Positions 8,601 through 14,211 of a stretch of DNA of 28,217 bases are shown piece after piece (the stretch's first letter is position 1; each line of letters opens with the position of its first letter). The stretch is from Methylophilaceae bacterium (GTDB lineage: Bacteria > Pseudomonadota > Gammaproteobacteria > Burkholderiales > Methylophilaceae). The translations under genes and the position numbers were made by a program. The notes beneath the pieces are model-generated. The model ran no database searches. It saw only the letters and a program-made list of their open reading frames with translations, and was not told where the DNA came from. The stretch lies in contig SPJO01000110.1 in the NCBI GenBank assembly GCA_006844635.1, positions 1 through 28,217 of the forward strand, read 5' to 3'.

Positions 8601-9568
8601 AATGGCAGAGCCCAAGTCGTAATGCAGAGGATGGCAAAATTATTGCGCGATTTACAAAACTCCACATTCCAAGCAGTGATGACAAAACCGAAGAAGAGAA
8701 AAAAACAATCAAGCGCCTCGATAGTAAATATCCTGACCTTGATATTAAAGCAGATGATTTTAAGCTAGGTAAAAAAATGTTGGGCGCACTCTCATTGGAT
8801 GCATTTGAACGCAATGAAGATTGGATTATTAAAGCATTAGAAATTAGCAATCCAAAAGGGTCGCTGGTTGCAGACGGTACTTGGCATAATTGGACCAGAA
8901 GCCCAAACACCAATGTAAACTTCACGCTGTCCACTGCTGATATTGGTGATACATTAAAACGCTTCGGTCAGGCTGATGCGGTGAAAGATGGTGTGGCAGT
9001 GATCACAGGTCGGCTACAATGGCCAGGTAGCCCACATGAGTTTGAAACAGAAGATTTAAGTGGTGAGTTCACACTCGGTGCGTCAAAAGGGCAAGTTCTC
9101 AAAGTGCAGCCAGGTGTTGGCCGCTTATTCGGCTTACTCACATTACAGAGCCTGCCGAGAAGGTTGACCTTAGATTTTAAAGATTTATTTAGCGAAGGCT
9201 TTGCATTTGATGAAATTAGCGCGACAGCCAAAATTGAGCATGGCATTATGCGCAGTGACGATTTCTTTATGACTGGCCCTGCAGCAGAAACAGAAATCAA
9301 AGGCGAAACCAACCTCAAAACAGAAACACAAAATCTGCATGTGCGTGTTGAGCCGCATATTAGTGATAGCGTTTCTTTAGCAGCATTAGCTGGCGGCCCT
9401 CTAGCAGGCGCAGCAGCATGGTTAGCGCAAAAAATACTGAAAGATCCATTAAATAAAATTGCTCAGAGCGAATATAAAATTACCGGCACCTGGGACAAGC
9501 CAGTAGAAGTAGACGCAGATGAGAAGCAAGAAGCAAAAAAAGCCAGCTCTCCACTTAACGCACAGTAA
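5687..9568 (+). CDS. yhdP: YhdP family AsmA-like envelope lipid-transport protein
   Basis: YhdP is one of the large AsmA-like proteins (with TamB and YdbH) that carry phospholipid between inner and outer membranes in Gram-negative bacteria. The protein has 1293 residues against about 1266 in E. coli. An N-terminal anchor helix (about 11-34) is followed by a long periplasmic region rich in beta-strand repeats, as expected for a lipid-conducting groove. The C-terminal AsmA-like segment includes the stretch LSGEFTLGASKGQVLKVQPG, then GRLFGLLTLQSLPRRLTLDF, FDEISATAKIEHG and the glycine/alanine-rich ALAGGPLAGAAAWLAQKIL. It overlaps the next gene by one base (TAATG), implying an operon. The order yhdP-nitrilase-tldD agrees with the yhdP-tldD linkage known in E. 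coli. An A-rich run at 6141-6159 within the gene (encoding KIKIK) is an unusual homopolymer-like tract. Confidence 0.93.
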   Translation: MLAVKKISRWVIYSILLVLAVMLITAGIISFFIFPNIYEYKDDISTKISNKIGLKTTIGDIITDWDGISPRVLIREIDIYDQDNVSALHLENVKGTFSWLSIPMLRPHLSSISVKNPKLSIQRKANGAIYVAGIALTGDGKPDLGNWLLRQEKIKIKNASLIWHDEMRQAPALSLDNVDLRLTNPAWRKIFGQHLFTFSALPSIGTQNPIEIDGDFFGRDISQIETWHGNINLNTQATDLAVWKTWVDYPITLTSGTGKADVSLSFSNKRIDQLSANLEVDNIAGKVSGEKKAFEAERLSGVVSWEQTAKTTTVSVQSINLIRKDDLNVYNGSGLVSYKQNSADPWINASATLDAIDLRFLNIINDTVPLPDTIRTRIIDLAPTGQLTNISLNWQGTVKKPREYRIKGSFSALSMNPYQAIPGFKNISGNIDANEDAGLLALDANDASLNLKNVLRWPIPLKKLDGKITWNRKNNKLKVIAKNMTMTNAHISGSIDASYHMNGVKGGYLDLSGNFDNGDVQYASFYYPKVLNDETTKWLDDSIISGKANDVQLTVKGYLDDFPYVDKENQLDPKLGLFRVTAKLSDAVLEYGKSWPKISDLGLDLLFEGNRMELNADRGKILGFNILKSQAIIPVLDTKGKNNQVLTIVSEGEGPITDGINFINSSPVQEVTLGFTDNLKTSGHGKLNLDLSLPLNSIEQSTYKGQYKMVDGTIYADDEMHLPEIRHIDGTLNFDKSGIYADSIKADIFGGASEVSLNTASDSTIHIDAKGRVTDRGLQEALPNALTASLAGSADWDANIAIKKPLLNLSVRSSLVGMAVNLPAPIGKPAEQDANFLMTKKQNLAHEDTIEVAYNQIVSAQILRTEKAGDLTIDRGDIAINTPVKTPTAPGLHLRGVFDYVNADEWLSVLNTPSPNAASKTTSKINFSAADITIQSLDLFKRPFSQTKLIAKPKGEHLQIAVNSQELDGNIEWQSPSRNAEDGKIIARFTKLHIPSSDDKTEEEKKTIKRLDSKYPDLDIKADDFKLGKKMLGALSLDAFERNEDWIIKALEISNPKGSLVADGTWHNWTRSPNTNVNFTLSTADIGDTLKRFGQADAVKDGVAVITGRLQWPGSPHEFETEDLSGEFTLGASKGQVLKVQPGVGRLFGLLTLQSLPRRLTLDFKDLFSEGFAFDEISATAKIEHGIMRSDDFFMTGPAAETEIKGETNLKTETQNLHVRVEPHISDSVSLAALAGGPLAGAAAWLAQKILKDPLNKIAQSEYKITGTWDKPVEVDADEKQEAKKASSPLNAQ

Positions 9569-10419
9569 TGAACGATATGAAAACAGCGAAACAATCTCTA
9601 AAAGATAACAGTATGGTTAAAGTAGCCGCTATTCAAATGGCCTCTAGCCCACATGTATCTTCTAACCTTATCGAAGCAGAACGGCTTATTAAAATTGCCG
9701 TCGAACAAGATGCAAAAATCATCGCACTGCCTGAATACTTTTCGATTATGGGTAACAAAGACAGTGATAAAGTAAAAGTCAGAGAAGAAGAAGGCAAAGG
9801 GCCGATTCAAAAGTTTTTATCAAAAGTGGCCAAGAAGCATAAGGTTTGGCTGATTGGCGGTACGATACCGCTCACCAGCAACTCACCAAGAAAAATACGA
9901 AACAGCTGCTTAGTTTATAACGACAAAGGTGAACAAGTCGCACGTTATGACAAAATTCATTTATTTGGCTTGGATCTCGGTACTGAGCACTACCACGAAG
10001 AAAATACCATTGAAGCCGGTGATGACATCATTGTCGTTGAAACACCATACGGCAAAATTGGCTTATCGGTCTGCTACGACCTTCGCTTCCCTGAGCTTTA
10101 CCGAGCAATGGGCAAAGTCGATATGATTTTTGTCCCCGCAGCCTTTACAGACACCACAGGCAAAGCGCATTGGGAAACCTTGATACGTGCACGTGCCATA
10201 GAGAACATGTGTTATGTCATTGCGCCTGCGCAAGGCGGCTACCATCTTTCGGGTCGCGAAACGCATGGTAACAGTATGATTGTAGATCCTTGGGGCGTCG
10301 TATTAGACCGTCTGCCCCGCGGTTCTGGTGTTGTGATTGCAAATATCAACAGACAGTACCAAGAGAGCTTGCGCAGCAGTTTGCCTGCACTTAAGCACAA
10401 AATTATCAAAGCAGTTTAA
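9568..10419 (+). CDS. Nit/nitrilase superfamily carbon-nitrogen hydrolase (deaminated glutathione amidase type)
   Basis: The enzyme hydrolyses an amide; the closest recalled relatives (Nit1/Nit2, E. coli YbeM) repair deaminated glutathione. The Glu-Lys-Cys triad is visible: Glu56 in ALPEYFSIMG, Lys129 in RYDKIHLFG and Cys169 in GLSVCYDLRFPELYR. The ending GNSMIVDPWGVVLDRLP is typical of the family. The length of 283 residues is slightly long because the first 15 residues are not family-like. The ATG at 9568 overlaps the yhdP stop (TAATG), suggesting translational coupling. The ATG at 9613 (MVKVAAIQMASS) gives the usual family start, and neither has a clear Shine-Dalgarno site. I give the longer form and regard the start as unsettled. 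The exact substrate is inferred from family, not shown. Confidence 0.9.
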   Translation: MNDMKTAKQSLKDNSMVKVAAIQMASSPHVSSNLIEAERLIKIAVEQDAKIIALPEYFSIMGNKDSDKVKVREEEGKGPIQKFLSKVAKKHKVWLIGGTIPLTSNSPRKIRNSCLVYNDKGEQVARYDKIHLFGLDLGTEHYHEENTIEAGDDIIVVETPYGKIGLSVCYDLRFPELYRAMGKVDMIFVPAAFTDTTGKAHWETLIRARAIENMCYVIAPAQGGYHLSGRETHGNSMIVDPWGVVLDRLPRGSGVVIANINRQYQESLRSSLPALKHKIIKAV

Positions 10420-10488
10420 TGTGATCACAAAGCAGATTTCAAGAATATCCTTAAGTGCTTAACCCGCTAAACTGGTATAGTTATCTTA

Positions 10489-11952
10489 ATGAAAACAGAT
10501 CAAGCTCTTAATAAACAAGCGCAGCATTTTGACACTGCGAACAACATGCTGCTCACCCCAGCAGGCTTAGACACGTCGGCAATACAAGGTGTGCTTGGCA
10601 ACATCATGTCGCATCAAATTGATTATGCGGATTTATATTTCCAATATAGCAGAACAGAGTCTTGGGGCTTAGAAGAAGGCCAAGTCAAATCAGGTGGTTT
10701 TGCTATTGATCAAGGTGTTGGCGTCAGGGCGATTAGCGGTGAAAAAACAGCTTTCGCTTACTCTGATGAGATTAACTTACCCGCTTTAAAAGAAGCGGCA
10801 AAAGCGACGAAAGCCATTGCAACGATTGGCGCTGAGCAAACAGCGAGCGGCATTATTATGCCGAGCCCTAAATCACTCTATTTACCCAATGATCCGATTG
10901 CATCATTATCTGCTGAGGCAAAAGTTAAGCTACTAGAGCGGTTAGAACAGTTCGCTAAAAAAATGGATACCCGCGTCACTCAAGTAATGGCATCTATTGC
11001 GGGTGAATATGAAGTGGTGATGGTCGCACGTAGCGACGGCGTTATGGCAGCAGATGTACGGCCACTAGTACGCGTTTCCTTGCAAGTGATTGCAGAGCAA
11101 AATGGGCGGCGAGAACAAGGGTCTTCTGGTGGAGGCGGTCGGTTTGATTACAGCTATTTCACTGATGAGGTGCTACAAGACTATGCAGAAAAAGCAGTGC
11201 ATCAAGCGATTGTGAATTTAGATGCTCGCCCTGCTCCGGCAGGTAGCATGACCGTCGTATTAGGCGCAGGTTGGCCTGGCATCTTATTACATGAAGCCAT
11301 TGGCCATGGCCTAGAGGGTGACTTCAACCGCAAAGGCAGTTCAGCGTTTAGTGGCATGATCGGTCAACAAGTCGCAGCTAAAGGCATTACTATTGTGGAT
11401 GATGGCACCATCGCTGACCGACGCGGTTCATTAAGCATGGATGATGAAGGCAACCAAACCAACAAAACAACATTAATCGAAGATGGCATTTTGAAAGGCT
11501 ATATTCAAGACAGTCTGAATGCTCGCTTAATGAATATGCCGACAACAGGCAATGGTAGGCGTGAAAGCTATGCGCATATCCCAATGCCACGCATGACTAA
11601 TACGTATATGCATAATGGTGACAAACACCCAGATGAGATTATTAAATCTGTGAAAAAAGGCTTGTATGCTGCTAATTTTGGTGGCGGACAAGTCGATATT
11701 ACCAGTGGTAAGTTTGTCTTTAGTGCAGCTGAAGCCTATATGATTGAAGATGGCAAAATCACTTATCCAGTTAAAGGTGCGACACTCATTGGTAATGGCC
11801 CTGATGTGCTCACGCGCGTGAGCATGGTGGGAAATGATATGCAGTTAGATAGCGGTGTTGGCACCTGCGGTAAAGAAGGTCAAAGTGTGCCTGTTGGCGT
11901 TGGTCAACCCACATTAAAAATAGATGGCTTGACAGTAGGTGGTACGGTTTAA
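10489..11952 (+). CDS. tldD: Metalloprotease TldD
   Basis: TldD forms a heterodimeric zinc protease with TldE (PmbA) that degrades unfolded peptides and matures microcin B17 and other modified peptides in species that make them. The 487-residue length fits the family. The zinc motif HEAIGH is at His268-Glu269-His273, and Cys460 in SGVGTCGKEGQSVPVGVGQP fits the third ligand. Family blocks DRRGSLSMDDEGN and MPRMTNTYM are present. The start has no Shine-Dalgarno site. A TATAGT element at 10476-10481 lies seven bases before the ATG, which would fit a leaderless transcript, but its -35 is poor. It lies 69 bases after the amidase gene, so it may be the last gene of the yhdP operon. tldE is not in the window. 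Confidence 0.96.
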   Translation: MKTDQALNKQAQHFDTANNMLLTPAGLDTSAIQGVLGNIMSHQIDYADLYFQYSRTESWGLEEGQVKSGGFAIDQGVGVRAISGEKTAFAYSDEINLPALKEAAKATKAIATIGAEQTASGIIMPSPKSLYLPNDPIASLSAEAKVKLLERLEQFAKKMDTRVTQVMASIAGEYEVVMVARSDGVMAADVRPLVRVSLQVIAEQNGRREQGSSGGGGRFDYSYFTDEVLQDYAEKAVHQAIVNLDARPAPAGSMTVVLGAGWPGILLHEAIGHGLEGDFNRKGSSAFSGMIGQQVAAKGITIVDDGTIADRRGSLSMDDEGNQTNKTTLIEDGILKGYIQDSLNARLMNMPTTGNGRRESYAHIPMPRMTNTYMHNGDKHPDEIIKSVKKGLYAANFGGGQVDITSGKFVFSAAEAYMIEDGKITYPVKGATLIGNGPDVLTRVSMVGNDMQLDSGVGTCGKEGQSVPVGVGQPTLKIDGLTVGGTV

Positions 11953-11958
11953 TATCAT
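11929..11958 (+). promoter_or_regulatory. Sigma-70-type promoter for the H1-like/DUF2934 gene
   Basis: A perfect -35 TTGACA (11929-11934) is followed by an 18-base spacer and a -10 TATCAT (11953-11958, five of six consensus positions). It overlaps the last codons and stop of tldD. Predicted transcription starts near 11965, giving a leader of about 55 bases with a strong AAAGGAG (12007-12013) seven bases before the ATG at 12021. Confidence 0.6.
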
Positions 11959-12020
11959 GTAGATGAAAGGTCAAAAACCTCAAATCTTTATCGCGATCAC
12001 TTTACCAAAGGAGCATCATC

Positions 12021-12290
12021 ATGGCAGTCACCACAGCCAAAAAAACCACTAAATCAACTAGCAAATCCGCTGCAAAGACGTCAAAAACTGTTAAAAAAAC
12101 AGCGGCAACCAAAAAAACCTCAACGACAAGAAAACGTGCCACTAAAAAACGTACGGTTAGCGCTGAAGAACGCTACAAAATGACAGAGGTTGCAGCATAT
12201 TTTATTGCTGAAAATCATAACTTCCAAGGTAACCCTACCGACTTCTGGATTGCGGCAGAAGCAGAGGTCAACGAAAAGCTAGCAGCTTAA
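12021..12290 (+). CDS. Small histone H1-like tail plus DUF2934 domain protein
   Basis: This 89-residue basic protein probably binds DNA or RNA, by analogy with bacterial H1-like proteins (HC1, BpH1, AlgP tails); the exact role is not known. Residues 1-45 are a low-complexity tail made mostly of Lys, Thr, Ala and Ser, with 13 Lys and 3 Arg and no acidic residue. Residues 49-88 (EERYKMTEVAAYFIAENHNF, then FWIAAEAEV) match the short helical DUF2934 pattern of R..AY.IAE...., (D/N)..dfW..AE.E. It has its own promoter, a strong AAAGGAG ribosome site and a strong terminator. It is therefore probably an abundant protein made from a single-gene transcript. The tail DNA is repetitive and may vary in length between strains. 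Confidence 0.85.
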   Translation: MAVTTAKKTTKSTSKSAAKTSKTVKKTAATKKTSTTRKRATKKRTVSAEERYKMTEVAAYFIAENHNFQGNPTDFWIAAEAEVNEKLAA

Positions 12291-12311
12291 TTCATTAGCA
12301 AATTACAAAAC

Positions 12312-12342
12312 AAAAAAGGGTGCTGATTTCAGCACCCTTTTT
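12312..12342. terminator. Bidirectional intrinsic terminator between the H1-like gene and efp
   Basis: The stem GGGTGCTG / CAGCACCC (12318-12337, extended by an A-T pair) has a very short T-rich loop. It is flanked by six A on the left (12312-12317) and five T on the right (12338-12342). It therefore works in both orientations and serves the two convergent genes that end at 12290 and 12357. Confidence 0.9.
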
Positions 12343-12356
12343 ACATTGTTTCTTTC

Positions 12357-12917
12357 TTATTTCAAGATACGGTTTTTATATTCATGCGTTCTTGTATCAA
12401 TTTCAATTTTATCGCCTTGCGCAACAAATAAAGGCACTTGTATTTCATGGCCCGTTGCTAACTTAGCAGCTTTTAACACTTTACCTGATGTGTCCCCTTT
12501 TACTGCTGGCTCTGTATAAGTCACTTCACGCACCACTGTCGTTGGCATTTCAACTTGAATCGCTTTTTCTTCATAAAAACGAATGTCACATGTCATGCCA
12601 TCTTCCAAGAATGGCAACACATCTTCCATAAACTCCGAATCAACGTCATATTGATTGTATTCCGCATCCATAAACACATAGCTTGGATCTGCGAAGTATG
12701 AATAAGTCACTTCTTTTTTCTCTAATACAACCGTGTCGAACTTGTCGCCTGCATTGTAAACATTTTCACTTGGCGTATCGGTTAGCAAGTTTTTAAATTT
12801 GGTTTTAACGACAGCACCACTACGGCCTGATTTGTTATATTCTGACTTAACCAACACCAATGGCTCCCCATCCACCATTACAACATTACCAACACGCAGT
12901 TCTTGAGCTGTTTTCAT
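12357..12917 (-). CDS. efp: Elongation factor P, Arg32 (rhamnosylated) type
   Basis: EF-P binds between the P and E sites and speeds peptide bond formation at proline runs. The protein has 186 residues with the usual KOW-like N-terminal and two OB-like domains. The tip loop reads YNKSGRSGAVVKTKFKNL, with Arg32 at the modified position instead of the Lys34 used by the EpmA/EpmB pathway. Arg32 type EF-P needs rhamnosylation by EarP, and the earP gene lies directly upstream on the same strand. The C-terminal domain ends in KIEIDTRTHEYKNRILK as usual. A good promoter sits in the 46-base gap and the 3' end of earP, so efp can be transcribed on its own. A bidirectional terminator follows. Confidence 0.97.
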   Translation of the reverse strand: MKTAQELRVGNVVMVDGEPLVLVKSEYNKSGRSGAVVKTKFKNLLTDTPSENVYNAGDKFDTVVLEKKEVTYSYFADPSYVFMDAEYNQYDVDSEFMEDVLPFLEDGMTCDIRFYEEKAIQVEMPTTVVREVTYTEPAVKGDTSGKVLKAAKLATGHEIQVPLFVAQGDKIEIDTRTHEYKNRILK

Positions 12918-12955
12918 ATATTCACTACCAGATTGTTCATTTTTGAAAAGCAGGC

Positions 12956-12985
12956 ATTATACGCTACTTTGCTAAGTTGTCGCAA
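12956..12985 (-). promoter_or_regulatory. Sigma-70-type promoter for efp inside the end of earP
   Basis: Read on the minus strand, TTGCGA (12985-12980, four of six -35 positions) is followed by an 18-base spacer and a perfect TATAAT (12961-12956). Transcription would start near 12949, about 32 bases before the efp ATG. The element overlaps the last codons of earP, so efp can be expressed separately from, and probably above, its modifying enzyme. Confidence 0.65.
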
Positions 12986-14082
12986 AAGGCCACTAACTTA
13001 GGTACCAAGGATTCCTGCTGCAAAAATAACTCAGATTGCTGCTTTGTATACTGCGCAATATCGTTTAAGTGTGGAAGGTACTCATGCCATATGTCTGGAT
13101 AAAACTCATTAACAGACCAAGCTTGATGCAAAGCAGCCGTTGCTTGATGCTGTGGGAACCCTTCATAGAACGTTTTCAAGAAGGCATTGAGCTTCACTAA
13201 ATGTGCATTATCAACTTGCAGATAAGGCTGCCAAACAAATGGTTTCGCCGCCCAAACAGCGCGTATCCAGCTCTCTTCTCCCCGCACAAAGTTAAGGTCG
13301 CATGACCACAATAAGCGGTCATAATCTTCTAACGTTAAAAATGGCAAGATATGAACGGTTAAATTGCCCGCGCTTAAACAATCGCCAGCGGCCAAATTGT
13401 CATTCCCTAACAACTGGTTTGGCAAACAATCATTGAAAGGCATAAAGATAACCACATTGCGTTCACTCTCCGCTAGTGTGGCAAGCAGTGTATCGATTGG
13501 TGTATTTTTATAAGAGAACAGTGATATTTTCAAATCATCATCGGATAATTTGATATCAAATGACTGCCAAAACTCATACTGCATAGCAGTAGAATGTTGA
13601 AACACATCCCGCTGTGGCACCAAGCCTTCTTCTCGTAATAAACCGCCAGTAACTTCGTCAAATCCCGGGAAAAAGAAATGTCTAGTAAAGTTCGACTCTG
13701 CATGTTTACCATTCAAGCCGTGGAACTCTGGCACCCAAGGTTCCGCCGACAAGTGATCAACATTAACCCAAACCGTTTCTGGCTTCATTTTCTCAATATA
13801 TTGAGTAGGCAAACCACAAGCAAACGTCTCCAGTACAACGCCTGCCGCCACGTTAAACTCGGTATCTTCATCCCAACGTACGATGGTAACCCCTTGATAC
13901 TCTTGCTCAGCTTCATCACTAATGCGAACAAGAATATCCCGTGCTACGACCAAATCGCTAACAAATAAACGGATAGACACCCCATACTCGTTTTGCAGTT
14001 GTTTGGCTAAACGCCAGCAAACACCAATGTCACCGTAATTATCAACAATCTTACAAAAAATATCCCAATGCTTTACTCTCAT
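12964..14082 (-). CDS. earP: EF-P arginine rhamnosyltransferase EarP
   Basis: EarP transfers rhamnose from dTDP-rhamnose to Arg32 of EF-P and so activates it. Counted from the chosen start the protein has 372 residues. It carries the family's N-terminal motif DNYGDIGVCWRLA (Asp14 and Asp18, matching the catalytic Asp residues of known EarP) and the C-terminal nucleotide-sugar site RGEESWIRA (about 267-275), followed by AAKPFVWQPY. The frame stays open to a GTG at 14124, but homologues start close to the DNYGDIG motif. The ATG at 14082 gives MRVKHWDIFCKIVDNYGDIG and fits best; no clear Shine-Dalgarno site supports either. Two alternative small hairpins overlap the start region (14078-14096). 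The rhamnose biosynthesis genes it depends on are not in the window. Confidence 0.95.
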   Translation of the reverse strand: MRVKHWDIFCKIVDNYGDIGVCWRLAKQLQNEYGVSIRLFVSDLVVARDILVRISDEAEQEYQGVTIVRWDEDTEFNVAAGVVLETFACGLPTQYIEKMKPETVWVNVDHLSAEPWVPEFHGLNGKHAESNFTRHFFFPGFDEVTGGLLREEGLVPQRDVFQHSTAMQYEFWQSFDIKLSDDDLKISLFSYKNTPIDTLLATLAESERNVVIFMPFNDCLPNQLLGNDNLAAGDCLSAGNLTVHILPFLTLEDYDRLLWSCDLNFVRGEESWIRAVWAAKPFVWQPYLQVDNAHLVKLNAFLKTFYEGFPQHQATAALHQAWSVNEFYPDIWHEYLPHLNDIAQYTKQQSELFLQQESLVPKLVAFCDNLAK

Positions 14083-14211
14083 ATGCTTATGAGCATAAAC
14101 TGCAATGGACCTAAGTTCAAGCACAGTTTTAACTGCTTGATAGTTTCAACAATGGCTGTTAGTGTACTTTCTATTAGCATCGTCTATCCGGTGTCTATTT
14201 CGCGCTGAATA

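Noticed and set aside
8488..8934. 148-codon open frame antisense to yhdP
   Set aside because: It lies wholly opposite a well-supported gene, has Ser/Leu-rich shadow composition and no ribosome site. The same holds for other antisense frames in yhdP, the AddAB-like genes and the ABC-F gene.
10420..10429. Palindrome TGTGATCACA resembling a CRP site
   Set aside because: The half-sites are fused without the 6-base spacer of a CRP site, and a 10-base palindrome in AT-rich DNA is expected by chance.
12964..14124. Longer earP form starting at GTG 14124
   Set aside because: It adds 14 residues not expected in the family, and the conserved DNYGDIG motif would be too far from the N-terminus.
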